Positions 33,430 through 43,858 of a DNA stretch of 64,000 nucleotides are shown here, one piece after another; the stretch's first letter is position 1, and each line of letters opens with the position of its first letter. The stretch is from Lophium mytilinum. Its lineage: Eukaryota > Ascomycota > Dothideomycetes > Mytilinidiales > Mytilinidiaceae. Where the stretch lies: the NCBI GenBank assembly GCA_010093605.1, contig MU004193.1, positions 1,692,579 to 1,756,578 of the forward strand, given 5' to 3'. The notes beneath the pieces were generated by a model. That model made no database searches. It was not told the origin of the DNA and was given only the letters and a program-made list of their open reading frames with translations. The translations under genes and the position numbers were made by a program.

Positions 33430-34571
33430 ATGTTACAGAACTCCACACTCCCGTTTACAGACCCTAAATGCGATGCTCAGATGCCTACCACAACGCATGG
33501 TGGTGTTTCCGTCAAAAAACGTTCACTATCACACAGACCTTGGTGGCCAGGACCGCCACCCCTAAGGTCGGATCCGAAATACAGGAGTAAGACCAGCCGC
33601 CTCGTTCCAGTACCATCATGCACCTACCAGATACCTATACTGCCGTTCAGATTCTGTACCGACTACTTCAAACAAAGCTGTGCCCAATATCGCGGCCAAA
33701 GTTTCCGGACCGAATCAGTCACGCGCCCTGACCTCAGTACTGTGTTTTTGTTCCACGCTACCGCTGAAGGAGCTAGCAATGAAGTGGCTCAATCATTCTC
33801 TGCATGCGGCCCAAGCCTCGCATACTCCAGGTCCAACGGTTATTTCTCCCGCGAGCCCGCTGTTTACTATACAACATCTTTGGAATTTGCTCTATGTTGG
33901 ATTCTGTTCACTCGTCATGGCCGGTGGGATCTAGACGTCGAATTTGCGGACCTTCAACCCCGTGGACTGATATACGTGTCTCGAGTCGATGTTTGCATGC
34001 TAGCAAAGACTTTCCGTACCAGACCTATCGATCCGCCAAATACGACCTCTGATGAGCAAGCTCTGCAAGATGTAAGCCGCATTTCTCAGACCCCTGTTTC
34101 ATCGATTCTTGTTCTTGGCCGTATCCCTGTACCGACCGGTGAGCGGCACACTGGAACAAGGATGCTCTATGGTCATCTGACCTAGGCTGCCTTAGATTGT
34201 CACATTCTAAAGAACTTGCAGTGGTGTACGGTAAATATGGAAGCCGGTGAAGGTACAGACCAGCCAAATAGAATACCGCCCCCTGGCTGTGGAGAGGCCG
34301 ACTGGTCACTACTAGCGTCCCGAATTCCATGGGTATGTTTAAATCTCCCCTACTGAAAGATTGGGCCGAAGGCTGATCAACCTAACTGGCAACTCTTGAG
34401 AGTCTCATGCTACCAAACGAATATCTCAAGGAGTTCAGGAATTACATGGATCCCACGAAAGTTTGGCTATTTGCGGCTTGTGACGAAGCGACGTGTCATG
34501 AGATAGCCAGCCGTGGCGTTGAGGTGCGCCTATTTACTGAAGATCTTCAAGATACGAACTCTCATGGCTGA
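33430..34571 (+). CDS. Hypothetical protein, possible ADP-ribosyltransferase-like fold
   Basis: Proposed exons 33430-34138, 34253-34332 and 34401-34571 give 319 aa. The central segment reads VFLFHATAEGASNEVAQSF, then NGYFSREPAVYYTTSLEFAL and a WDLDVEF strand with LIYVSRVD. This recalls the His...Tyr-Tyr-Thr layout of ART-fold (DUF3990-like) proteins, but the match is loose and a catalytic Glu is not assigned. The second join is well supported: RIPW splices to SLMLPNEYLKEFRNYMDPTK, followed by VWLFAACDEAT and EVRLFTEDL, with a CTAAC branch site. The first intron boundaries (34139 and 34252) are uncertain. An unspliced product would stop at 34185. It is divergent from the GDP-mannose dehydratase. 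Confidence 0.5.
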
Positions 34572-34999
34572 CACTGCAGCGCTAACCAGATACTGCACAT
34601 GAGAGGGGACAGTGAACACGGCTGCCTTGAGAGAAGCAAGTTGTGATTGGTCACATCCGTGACACCAACGTCGCTGCACTGGGAGGGATTAGGCTAGCAA
34701 CATTCCTGCATGCCGCCGAATAATGCTAGAGACAAACGGATCTAGCAGGACGACGTGGCATTGTTTTTGTGGCTTTACAGTGCAGTTTTCGCTTACCAGC
34801 AGGCTTAGCTGCTCATTAGGGCAGTTCTTAAGAGACGCATACTTGGCATCACTTACCCCTCACGGTGTTGAGGCTCAAATGCGCCTCAAATGAGCTCAGA
34901 AAGCAATCGCGGCATGGCTTTCGACGTTCAACTACGTAGAAGCACACCAAAAGGCAAGGCTGGAGCCACCCCAAGTTATAGTAGAATTACTTCGCACCA
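34572..34999. other. Intergenic
   Basis: Between the ART-like gene and the TauD-like gene, both plus-strand. No coding signal. It presumably holds the promoter of the dioxygenase gene. Confidence 0.4.
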
Positions 35000-36181
35000 A
35001 TGGAGCTCTCCGGCGCACTCTCGAGTTATGCACAAGAAGAACTGACTCCTTCTATCGGGACAAAATTTGCTGGGGTCCAGCTTACAGAGATACTGAAAGA
35101 CGCTGCGCAGCTGAGGGATCTTGCGATAACAGGCTAGTTTTGAGTAGCGGAGAATATGAAATGAAAGTCACTGATTGAGCAAGCAGTGTCTCGTCGAGGT
35201 GTTGTTTTCTTTAACAACCAAGAACTCACGGTTGCGGACCACAAATCAATTGCCCAGGCTCTCGGATCCGCAGTAGGGAAGCCTCAGGACTCTCATCTCC
35301 ACCGCCATGTGCTGCTCAATGGGTCCGGTGTGACTCTTCAGGACATAGCAGAGGCTGTCGACGACGAGGTCTCGGTCGTCTCGTCAACCGACCGAATCCG
35401 AGTGATGCGAAATCGCGAACATACCAAGTCCTTGATTCCCGGTAGCCACGGATGGCATTCCGACACCTTTTGGGAGAAGATACCCTCCGACTACACTGTT
35501 CTCCATATGCTGGATGTTCCAGAAATTGGCGGTGACACCCTGTGGGCCTCCGGATATGCGGTATATGAAAAGCTCTCCCCGCAATGGCAGCGAATGCTCG
35601 ACGGCACTACAGCACTCTGCGCGACTAAAGACTACGACCATCTCCGTCAACTCATGCGCTACGACTTTGGAGGCGGTGGCCGTGGCTCACCAGAGAACAG
35701 TGGTACTAAGCTTGAAGCCATCCAGCCAGTCATCCGTACCAACCCAGTTACGGGCTGGAAATCTGTCTTTGCGGCCGCACACGCCATTGAGCATGGCTAC
35801 ATCATTGAACTCACCCCCTACGAGAATAACGTAGTGAAAGAGTATCTCCTCAAACTGATCACGCACAACGCAGACCTCCAAGTCCGGCATAGATGGACCA
35901 AGAACGATGTTGCGATTTGGGATAACCGATCCGTCTTCCATCGGGTTAATTTTGACTTCGAGGGATACAGGCGGGCGCATCGCGTTGTCTCGATTGGAGA
36001 GAAGCCGTTTTTCAGCCCTAATTCTTTGTCTAGAAGCGATGGGTTGGCAAGACGGAGAGCGTATGAACTGGAGCAGACTACTAAGAATGCGACACACACA
36101 GAGCAAAAATCGGACGATAGTTCTAAAAGGAAGGTTGAAACCAATGTCATCCAGCTTCCAGTTCAGCGTGCGAGGCTATAA
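35000..36181 (+). CDS. TauD/TfdA-family Fe(II)/2-oxoglutarate dioxygenase
   Basis: Exons 35000-35132 and 35187-36181 give 375 aa. The join produces LAIT|VSRRGVVFF, the standard family start (RGVVFF followed by QELT). Iron ligands are visible as HSD within GWHSDTFWE (about His135 and Asp137) and the distal His in the region IWDNRSVFHRV, with an RAHRVV arginine for 2-oxoglutarate. The 54-nt intron starts GCTAGT and ends GCAG, so as modelled it is a GC-AG intron; no GT donor gives the right phase. Family members hydroxylate or cleave taurine, sulfonates, aryloxyacetates and, in fungi, many secondary metabolites. The substrate here is unknown. It is the first of a run of four oxygenase-type genes. 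Confidence 0.87.
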
Positions 36182-36940
36182 ATTGCTTTCGAACGATTGG
36201 ACGCAGGGCGGCTGTATTATAATACTCTATCAGAGCGTAGAAAGTAGGGTTTCGCAAATAATACTGCCACCTAGTTCGGTACCATAATTTTCTGCCTTGC
36301 ATGAGCACAGTCGGACTTCTTGCGGCAACGTTATGGCAGCATGACCACCGGACTGTCGGGCTAAGGCTACCGGTGAACCAGCCAACGCAATCTGGCGCTA
36401 TTTATGCATGCACGAATGATGGACTAGGGTACGAGGCACCAGAGACTTGCAACATATAGAAGTGCAAAGTCCTCTACTGCTCCTGTATCCAGTGAGAATT
36501 GGCAGTTTGCTCCGCCGGGCCGTCTAGATTCGAGACTCGATCCACACAAGATACGATATCTGTACTAGGATGACATCTGCACTGCGTTTCCTCGACTCCA
36601 CGGGCCAAGCAACGGAGAAGTCGGACACGAGCAAGATTCAGCCATGGCGTGTATTATGGCCCCCAAAAGAAGGCTCACCTCTACATTTATGGATGAAGTC
36701 AAACTGCCCTGAAGCTCTCTTCTATCAATTTGATCCAGCATGCCCGTTCGATCGCCCGTGGAAACAATGGGCCAAATTTCCGCTGGCCAACGTGCTCTCG
36801 TGTGCGCCGCCAACTCCTTCCAAATCCAACGAAGAAGAGCAACCTGTACCTATTGGCAATGCTATGGAAATCGAATCCCGTGAGTCTACTTGGATAGCCA
36901 TGTCTAGAGCTAACGTGATCTGCAAGAATCTACCAGCGCT
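36182..36940. other. Intergenic or 5' leader of the CmcJ-like gene
   Basis: A 124-codon plus-strand frame (36570-36944) starts MTSALRFLDSTG but has no known domain. A well-formed intron signal (donor GTGAGT at 36880, branch GCTAAC, acceptor CAG at 36936) suggests a spliced 5' leader. It may be an extra coding exon of the next gene. Confidence 0.4.
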
Positions 36941-38091
36941 ATGAAAGCCAGCATAGTCCCAAAGACTGCCAATGAAAAGCTAGACACCCACTGGGATGCT
37001 CTAGAGCTCCCCCAAACCCTAGCGTGTCTCTATCATCTGGCCCCTTTACCTGTGTACCAGCACGAAAAGCCGTTCGTTAGCCGTCTACCATACTCCGACC
37101 CCACACGCGACCTAGTCACAACAAACATCGCTACCCGCGCCTACGATAACATCAGCATATGTGACGTTAGTGGCGTGGAAGATGCTTTTCGTATTGAAGA
37201 ATGTGGATTTCAGTACGTTCGGTCTACTGTCCCCTCCGATATAGGGACCTGGGATGAGAAGGGCGTGCGAGATGTGTATTTGCCACATATGGAAGCGTGG
37301 CTGAAGGATCGGTTCCAGTGCAGGATGGTTCGAATATATACGTACAACGTGAGTATTGCGGATCTTCAAAATTCTCCGCCGGGCAACCTTATAGCTGAAA
37401 ATCGCAGTTCCATTCCAACGATCGAGCGCGTACGCCCACGGAGCCGTGGATGCAGCCGTTCATGCGGACACATTGTGGTAAGGCTTCCCCGTTTTCGTAC
37501 ATTCGTTCTCTACAAAGCTAAGGCGAGAACACTAATCTTACGCGTCTTGTAGACGCTACCCGCAGCTCCGGCTTCAGTCGCTTGGCTCTTCACATTCCAG
37601 ATGAGCTTGCAAGTAGCACAGAAACGCAGGAACGAGTACGTCTCATTGGGTACGTCCATCTGTAAAGCTGCCTTGATTACTTCACTCTAATAGGCTGTTT
37701 CAATATTCCATAGCGTGTGGCGTCCTCTAACTGGCCCCGAGCAAGACTACCCTCTGGCAGTCTGTGATACTCGCACAGTCTCCGAGTCAGATCTCGTGCC
37801 TGCCGATATTGTCTTCCCGCACTACTGCGATGAGCGGTATGAGCTGCTATACAGCCCGGCTCAGAGGTGGTTCTACAAACGACGCATGCAGGTAGACGAG
37901 GTGATATTGTTGAAACATTTTGATAGCAATGCTGATGAAGCGACTTGTGAGTATCTACGGAAAGCGCAAGGGGTGAAGAACGATGCTTACAAGTTCTAGT
38001 CTCTCCTCATACCGCGTTTCTGGACCGTGACGTGGGTTCGGAAAGTGTGACTCGAGCTAGCATAGAGTTGAAGGCGATTCTTATAGGATGA
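36941..38091 (+). CDS. CmcJ/AsaB-like hydroxylase-desaturase family oxygenase
   Basis: Exons 36941-37348, 37408-37477, 37553-37649, 37714-37946 and 38000-38091 give 299 aa. The family layout is complete: EKPFVSRLPY, the ISICDVSGVED strand, an HCDAT motif made by splicing, VWRPLTGPEQDYPLAVCD and SESDLVPADIV. It continues with RWFYKRRMQVDEVILLKHFD and ends SPHTAFLDRD, also made by splicing. Members of this family (CmcJ, AsaB, CTB9, NvfI) are oxygenase-type tailoring enzymes of secondary metabolism. The last intron is needed: without it the protein would lose SPHTAF and end early. The start is the first ATG of the second possible exon. An upstream exon beginning at 36740 (extending the N-terminus by about 68 residues) is also compatible with phase. 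Confidence 0.82.
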
Positions 38092-38447
38092 TTTCAAAAA
38101 TTTCGTCTCTATGTACGGCATCGGACTTATCAAATGAATGAAGGCGAAAATATGATTCGAAGTTGGGATGCCATCGCTTCAAGTTGTATCTAATGAATAG
38201 CACCTGATGCGGGGTTTGACCACTTGCGGGAAAGGTGACCAGAACACTCAGGAGCACCTAAAGACGGTAATTCAGCATAACAAGTAGCCTGCCTATCACA
38301 AGGAGAAAGATGCTCATAAACATTCCGGTTATGAGTTAGCCTAAAAGAGGTTGTTCCTTGGGGGGGTTGCTCCAGCATTCAATAGTCTACGTTTTCACAT
38401 CCGAGCCCTCTCCATGATGGAGCAGGCAGAACTCTCCACATGCTGGC
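38092..38447. other. Intergenic, convergent 3' ends
   Basis: Between the stops of the CmcJ-like gene and the minus-strand peroxygenase. No coding signal. Confidence 0.4.
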
Positions 38448-39233
38448 CTAAGGCCCAATAATAACATACCACAGCATGCCCAACGCATTCCCTAAGAGTG
38501 TAAATACAGTGCGCGGCTTTGGGTTATCAAGGATTACATCCGGAAACCTCTCTTCAACAAAGACGGCCTCCAGGAGCTCCTTCGACAGCGTCCCACCAGT
38601 CTGCGCCGTGTTCATCACGCCCACCGCCTGCAACAGCCTCACAAACCACAAATTCAGCGGCAGCCGGGGCGCGCCAGCTGCTCTGCTTTCTTTGTTCCGC
38701 CTGATAAACGTCTTGGCCAAGGTTCGCCGCGTTACGGGGCCGCCGTTGGCATCATCGAGCATGGCTCGGAACATGTCTGGCTGGAACGTGTAGTTGTCGC
38801 CCTGGTGGAAATCGAGGCGGGTGAAGGACGAGTCGTGCTCGATGACGTTGTGGCGGCGCGTGTCCACCAGATCGAAAGTCCCGTCCTTACCGCATAGGGG
38901 CGGGAGACTGTGGGTGAGGGCAGCGGCGGCGGTTTTATCCATGTGCAAAACGGTCATGAGGGCGTGTTGGACTTGGGGAAGCGTAATGTTCTTGCCATCG
39001 CGCGGGCTAGATGTAAGTTAGCATGTGCAGCTTCGTGATCGAGGCAGAGGGTGTAACTACAGATATCCTTGGTTTGCAAGTGCATTTAGGCCGGGGCATG
39101 GTCCTCGATCAGCGATGTCGCCGCGAATGTAGGTATGCTCGTCGTTGTCTTGGGAGTCAATGCTCTTTTGCGTGTTTTGCTTGAAATTGGAAGTGAAAAA
39201 ACTCTTCACGATATTCGTTACGCTCAAGTACAT
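38448..39233 (-). CDS. Heme-thiolate peroxygenase (chloroperoxidase/UPO family)
   Basis: Minus-strand exons 39233-39061 and 39006-38448 give 243 aa, the short UPO class. The proximal heme-thiolate motif is RGPCPGLNALANQGYLPRDG, with ligand Cys46 in a PCP context. The distal acid-base motif is NVIEHDSS (Glu114-His115-Asp116), as in peroxygenases, where Glu handles the peroxide. Downstream is GDNYTFQPDMF. The enzyme uses a peroxide to insert oxygen into C-H or C=C bonds, acting on fatty acids, alkanes or aromatics. No signal peptide is visible (MYLSVTNIVKSFF is only weakly hydrophobic), unlike secreted UPOs, so an internal location is likely. It is divergent from the alpha-dioxygenase 662 bp away. 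Confidence 0.9.
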
Positions 39234-39895
39234 GGTGGGCTGGTACTTTGGTAGTTTTGCCAGAGAGCAAATTCCGAATGATGAGATGAATGAAGCTTTA
39301 GCTAAAAGTACGAGTACAGGTCGGATGCGCAGGAGATAGTGATTGGAAGAAGCTCATGACTTCATATCTCTTAACAGCTACGCGCTGCATGGAATCTACG
39401 GCGGTATTCAGAAGAGGCTGAAACACCAAAATTAGCCTGGGTTCGTCGTCTTGCATGAGACCAGTGATGAGGCAGAACATCCCTCCCATTCTGTACGCAT
39501 GACTGCAAGTCAGCCCAGTTGTTACACCAAATGAGAATTGGAGCGTCCGGACTGGACACAGTCAGCAGAGCTGAAGGGCTGAAAGCGCCCACCTATCAGC
39601 CTTGGGCGTACAATTAAGCCCGTAAGCAGCGCCATATGCACCTTTTATTGTCGATGTCTGATACGTTGAATGAATCCAGTGGAACGTAAGTCTATTCGAC
39701 TCGATTGATAGGCCGATGAACTCTGCACCTAGTTTGAGGAGGTGTGAGATTTCACCGAGGGCTTGAAACAGCAGCTGAAAGAACTGGACGGAGGGAGTCT
39801 CAACGCAGCCAACCGTCTTATACCTAGCCTCATTGCGCTTTCGAATAACCATTTGTCCCGAGAAAGTTCCCCGAAACTTCAACCAAGCTTTCGTC
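39234..39895. promoter_or_regulatory. Divergent promoter: peroxygenase / alpha-dioxygenase
   Basis: A 662-bp region between divergent start codons of two peroxide-linked enzymes. Short minus-strand frames here have no motif support. A shared promoter is plausible; I assign no specific site. Confidence 0.45.
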
Positions 39896-41893
39896 ATGGA
39901 AGCCCCATCGCCCAGCTTTCAAGCCAGCCTCATCCAGCGCGTACTTATCGCTACCTTCCATTTTGTCAATAGATTTATCCCCTGGTATAAACTTCCCAGT
40001 TACATCGGGGCCATCAATCTCGACGCCCTGCGCATTGAGCTCCGCGCGAATAACCTACACGATGGGTACGCCTCAAGCGCCGCTCAGGGCAATCGAATCG
40101 ACGAGCCCCTGACGAACAAGCGATTTGTAAACGCGCGTAACTCAGATGGTAAATTCAATTCGATTGAGTTGCCTCGGATGGGCTGTTCGGGCGTTCGATT
40201 TGGCCGCAACTTTTCGAGGGTAAACACGCCGAAGCCGACTGATGAACAATTGTGGAATCCGAACCCGCGTATGTTGAGTGAGCAGTTCATGACCAGGAAA
40301 TCGGGAACTTTCATCCCTGCTACAACTTTGAATTTGCTTGCGGCAGCCTGGATCCAATTTCAAGTCCACGACTGGGTGAATCATGAAACTGTGCGTTGAC
40401 TTCCGCGTCTTTATTCCATATCAAGCTTGCTGATCCCTCGTAACCTGCAGAACGACCAAACCTACGATATTCCCCTGCCTCCTGGAGACAAATGGCCGCA
40501 TGGCCATATGAAGCTGCCGCACACCAAGCCTGACAGTACGCTCCACCCATCCGATGTCAAGTGCCCTGGATACAAGAACACCAACACGGGATGGTGGGAT
40601 GGTTCGCAGATTTACGGATCCAGCGAGCCAGCCACGCAAATACTGCGAACTACGCACGCCGACGGCAAGCTATTGGTCACAAAAGAGGGCAGGGAGTCAT
40701 TCTTGCCTCGCGATGCTGCGGGAAACGTAATGACCGGGTTCAACGACAACTGGTGGATAGGTATGGAGATGCTGCATACGCTATTTGGGTGGGAGCATAA
40801 TGCGATCTGCGATATGCTGCGCGGTTCGTATCCAGATATGCCGGGGTAAGGTTTTATTTGCCGCAGAAGAGACGCATCATCTAACTGTGAGTTTAGGGAT
40901 GCAATCTTTGACAAAGCCCGCCTCGTCAACTGCGCGCTCATGGCGAAAATACACACTGTAGAATGGACGCCTGCAATATTAGCACATCCTACCCTACAAG
41001 TTGGTATGAATGCAAACTGGTGGGGCCTTGTTGGCGAGAAATTGACAAAGCTCTTGGGACGAATCTCTAAGACGAGCGAAGTTATCAGCGGGATTCCTGG
41101 CTCCGGGGTCGACCAGTTCGGAGTGCCATACTCCCTTACAGAGGAGTTCGTGTCAGTATACAGAATGCACGCCCTCGTGCCCAACAACATTGCGTTCTTC
41201 AGCGCCACGAACGGCGAGCACAAGTCAACCATTCCCGTTGAGAAAACGCTGTTCACAGAGTCGCAGGCCCCGCTCGACGATGGATTATCGTTTGCAGACA
41301 CGTTCTACTCCTTTGGCATCAATTACCCTGGGGCTATTACGAACTTCAACTATCCCGACTTCCTACGCAACTTGACCAAACCAGATAGTCAGCACCTGGA
41401 CATGGGCACCGTTGACCTCATTCGTGACCGTGAGCGCGGCGTGCCACGATACAACGAGTTCCGGCGCTTGCTGCGGATGTCGGCACCGAAGACCTTTGTA
41501 GAGTTGACTGGTGGAAATACTGCGCTCGCACAACAGCTCTCCGACGCGTACGATGGCAACGTTGAGCTCGTGGACATGCTGATCGGGTCCCATAGCGAAC
41601 CACTCATCAAGGGGTTCGGCTTTAGCGAGACCGCGTTCCGGATTTTCATTCTGATGGCAAGTAGGCGGCTGAAGAGCGATCGCTTCATTGCCGGGCAATG
41701 GAATGCAGAGACGTACACCAAGGAGGGGTTACACTGGGTACAGTATAACGGGATGAAAGATGTGCTCGGCAGGCACTTTCCAGAGTTAAAGGAGGTGTTG
41801 AAGAGGAGTAAGAATGTGTTTGCGCCGTGGGATAAGTTGGCCGAGTCGTCGAAATACGGCGGCGTAGAAACGAACGCGCCGACGGAAAAGTGA
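39896..41893 (+). CDS. Fatty-acid alpha-dioxygenase (alpha-DOX, heme peroxidase superfamily)
   Basis: Exons 39896-40390, 40451-40845 and 40897-41893 give 628 aa, the usual alpha-DOX length. The start MEAPSPSF precedes FIPWYKLPSYIGAINL, as in plant alpha-DOX. Family blocks follow in order: NLLAAAWIQFQVHDW (distal His ~158), WWDGSQIYG, HTLFGWEHNAICDML, AKIHTVEWTPAIL and YSLTEEFVSVYRMH (proximal His ~388). VPRYNEFRR (candidate catalytic Tyr ~482) comes last. Alpha-DOX adds O2 to the alpha-carbon of fatty acids to give 2-hydroperoxides, which decay to shortened aldehydes or are reduced to 2-hydroxy acids. It lacks the P450 half found in Ppo oxylipin synthases, so it is not a Ppo enzyme. It sits beside a peroxygenase and two other oxygenases. 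Confidence 0.93.
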
Positions 41894-42243
41894 TGACTGG
41901 GGAAACGGAATTTTAACTGTGTATCTACAAATCTCTTTCCTAGTCCTAGTGGTATCAGTCTACTTCTAGTACCTGTATAGAATATCCTTTCAGCGTAGTT
42001 CGCGGTATGGAGTGGGCAGCCATTGAAACCTAGCCGTATTCCACGCGGAGTAGACCCATCGCGTAGGCATCCGTTTACTAGTCCATCTGCTTTCTCTGAG
42101 ATGGACAGCCCCACGTGCAGCATGACCGTTTTGAGGCTATTGGGTGATAATATTTTGTATGACCTAGACACAAACATCAAAGTAATTCTAGCCGAGGCTA
42201 GCGAGGGCGTCAGCTTTGCGATCAGCAGGGAGAAATGGGTAAT
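41894..42243. other. Intergenic, convergent 3' ends
   Basis: Between the stops of alpha-DOX and the minus-strand 114-aa frame. No coding signal recognised. Confidence 0.4.
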
Positions 42244-42588
42244 TTAGCGACCAGAAAGCACGTAGTCGTTCTGGTCGGGATGCGCGCTCAGCTGTGCTTC
42301 TGCTTGATTGATGAGGATTGGGATGGTGTCGTTGATACAGAGGCGGAGAAAGTAGAAGTGGAGATCTCCGCCAAAGTTGCAACACCACGTCTCCATCATC
42401 GTGAACTCTTCACTCTCCGGCTCCCGCCTTAGCTCCAGTCTTCGCGTTATCTTTTTGTCATCGATCAATACAGTCGTCTCCCATGTGACTTCTCCACATA
42501 CAGCGCACTTGGCATCATGGATGCTGCAATCTCTGGAAGTGACTCTCCTGCAAATGTCATTAATCAACTGTCTCCGGGCCGCTGGCAT
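42244..42588 (-). CDS. Small hypothetical protein with CxxC
   Basis: An unspliced minus-strand frame of 114 aa with an ATG start (MPAARRQLINDIC). It has a KCAVC pair followed by GEVTWETTVLIDDKKITR, then ETWCCNFGGDLHFYF and a C-terminal helix. The alternation of beta-like segments and the Cys pairs look like a small folded domain. No named family is recognised. Possible alternatives are an exon of a larger gene or a chance frame. Confidence 0.45.
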   Translation of the reverse strand: MPAARRQLINDICRRVTSRDCSIHDAKCAVCGEVTWETTVLIDDKKITRRLELRREPESEEFTMMETWCCNFGGDLHFYFLRLCINDTIPILINQAEAQLSAHPDQNDYVLSGR

Positions 42589-42784
42589 TATTCAAAGCCG
42601 TGCACCCTGGCTTATTTGAAGAAGCCTTAGTCAATGGGAGCCCTTCAGATTCTGGGATTTTGAAGTCTAACCTGCGGTCTATCGCACTTCACGCCTTTCT
42701 AACCAAAACGGTTCACCCTTCCCTGGTGTCTCTACTTACGATTGAGCCCACTGGCCCCCTCGTGTCGTCCGCGATTGACCCAAC

Positions 42785-43858
42785 ATGTCCGCACTTGTGC
42801 GCGCAGTAGGCCAGTCAGGCCGCCGTTATGTTGTTGAGCGCATTCTCCAGGAAAAGCCCATGTTCCTTGAGCTTGGCTGCGTCTATCTTGCTACGTGAGT
42901 ACGCACACCTCTTCAGCAACGAGCCGAAGGCGCTGACTATCACTTTTTAGATCCGGCAATCAAAAGTACATCTTGAAAAGTGTCCAGCCGAAATCGTTCC
43001 GGTATTTCCGGAATATGTTCGACGATATCCGGAACTCTCCCTACTCTCCCTATGTCCGTATCGCCGACGATTCTATCCCCAACAAATCCATGTTCGCGTA
43101 CAAGTTCTTTAAGGGTCACCTCCTGGGTTTCGTGCAGAAAGACGTCCCGCTATCCGTGACAAAGCGCATACTGCGCGACGCCCTGCGTGGGATCGCCGCG
43201 ATGCACGACAAAGGCATCGTTCATACCGACATCAAGGCGAACAACATCATGGCAGAATGGAATGAGAAAGACGGCGAAGTAGTAGTTGAACAGGTACAGT
43301 TGGCCGATATCGAGGCTGCTGCCTATGTGCCCGATAACTCTGTTCTCAGAGGAGAGCAACTCGGAAATATCATGTGGCGGAGTCCAGAGGCGCATGCGTC
43401 CGGCGAAGTACACAAACCATCAGATATATTTTCTTTTCGCATTGTGGTGAGTCTCGTTCCGTCTCCCTTTCCATCCTGTAACCCTGATTCACTAATAAAT
43501 TACCTGCTAGTGCATTTACGCCCTCATCAAGCGAGTAATCTTTGCTGTCGGCGACGAGGAACTCCATGCGGGAGAGGAAAAATCAGCCAATGTTCTTGAA
43601 CGCCAAATATCATATTTCTCTGACCCCGAAGGGTTCGCGGGTCTGCTCCAGCATCTCGGTGAAGGCTTGTGGGTTCAGATATTCACTGTAATAGCCGATG
43701 GATTCAACGAAGAGTATCCTCGCATGCCGTTCGCGCAGTAGCCAGAAATTGAGCCAGAAGCCAGGGACGTCATTGGACGAATGATGAACATGGACCCAAA
43801 ACGGCGATTGACAGCTCATGAGGCACTGGCGCACCCGTGGTTTGCAGACGTTGCTTGA
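42785..43858 (+). pseudogene. Protein-kinase-like gene interrupted by an in-frame amber codon
   Basis: Exons 42785-42894, 42951-43446 and 43511-43858. The kinase-like fold is clear: LGCVYLATSGNQKYILK (atypical nucleotide loop and Lys) and the catalytic loop HTDIKANNIM. LADIEAAAY sits where DFG is expected, then GNIMWRSPEAHAS and a C-lobe ending MDPKRRLTAHEALAHPWF. At 43739-43741 a TAG follows RMPFAQ and is followed in the same frame by PEIEPEARDVIG. Relatives have Trp (TGG) at that point of the PFxxW motif, so one G-to-A change explains the stop. Without read-through the protein loses about 40 residues of the C-lobe. The altered DFG suggests it could be a pseudokinase even when intact. A sequencing error remains possible. 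Confidence 0.7.

Noticed and set aside
39298-39897. Minus-strand frames between the peroxygenase and alpha-DOX
   Set aside because: No motif. They lie in the likely shared promoter and partly shadow the alpha-DOX first exon.
39896-41893. Ppo-type oxylipin synthase (peroxidase-P450 fusion)
   Set aside because: The protein ends at 628 aa without a P450 domain, and its motif order is that of alpha-DOX.
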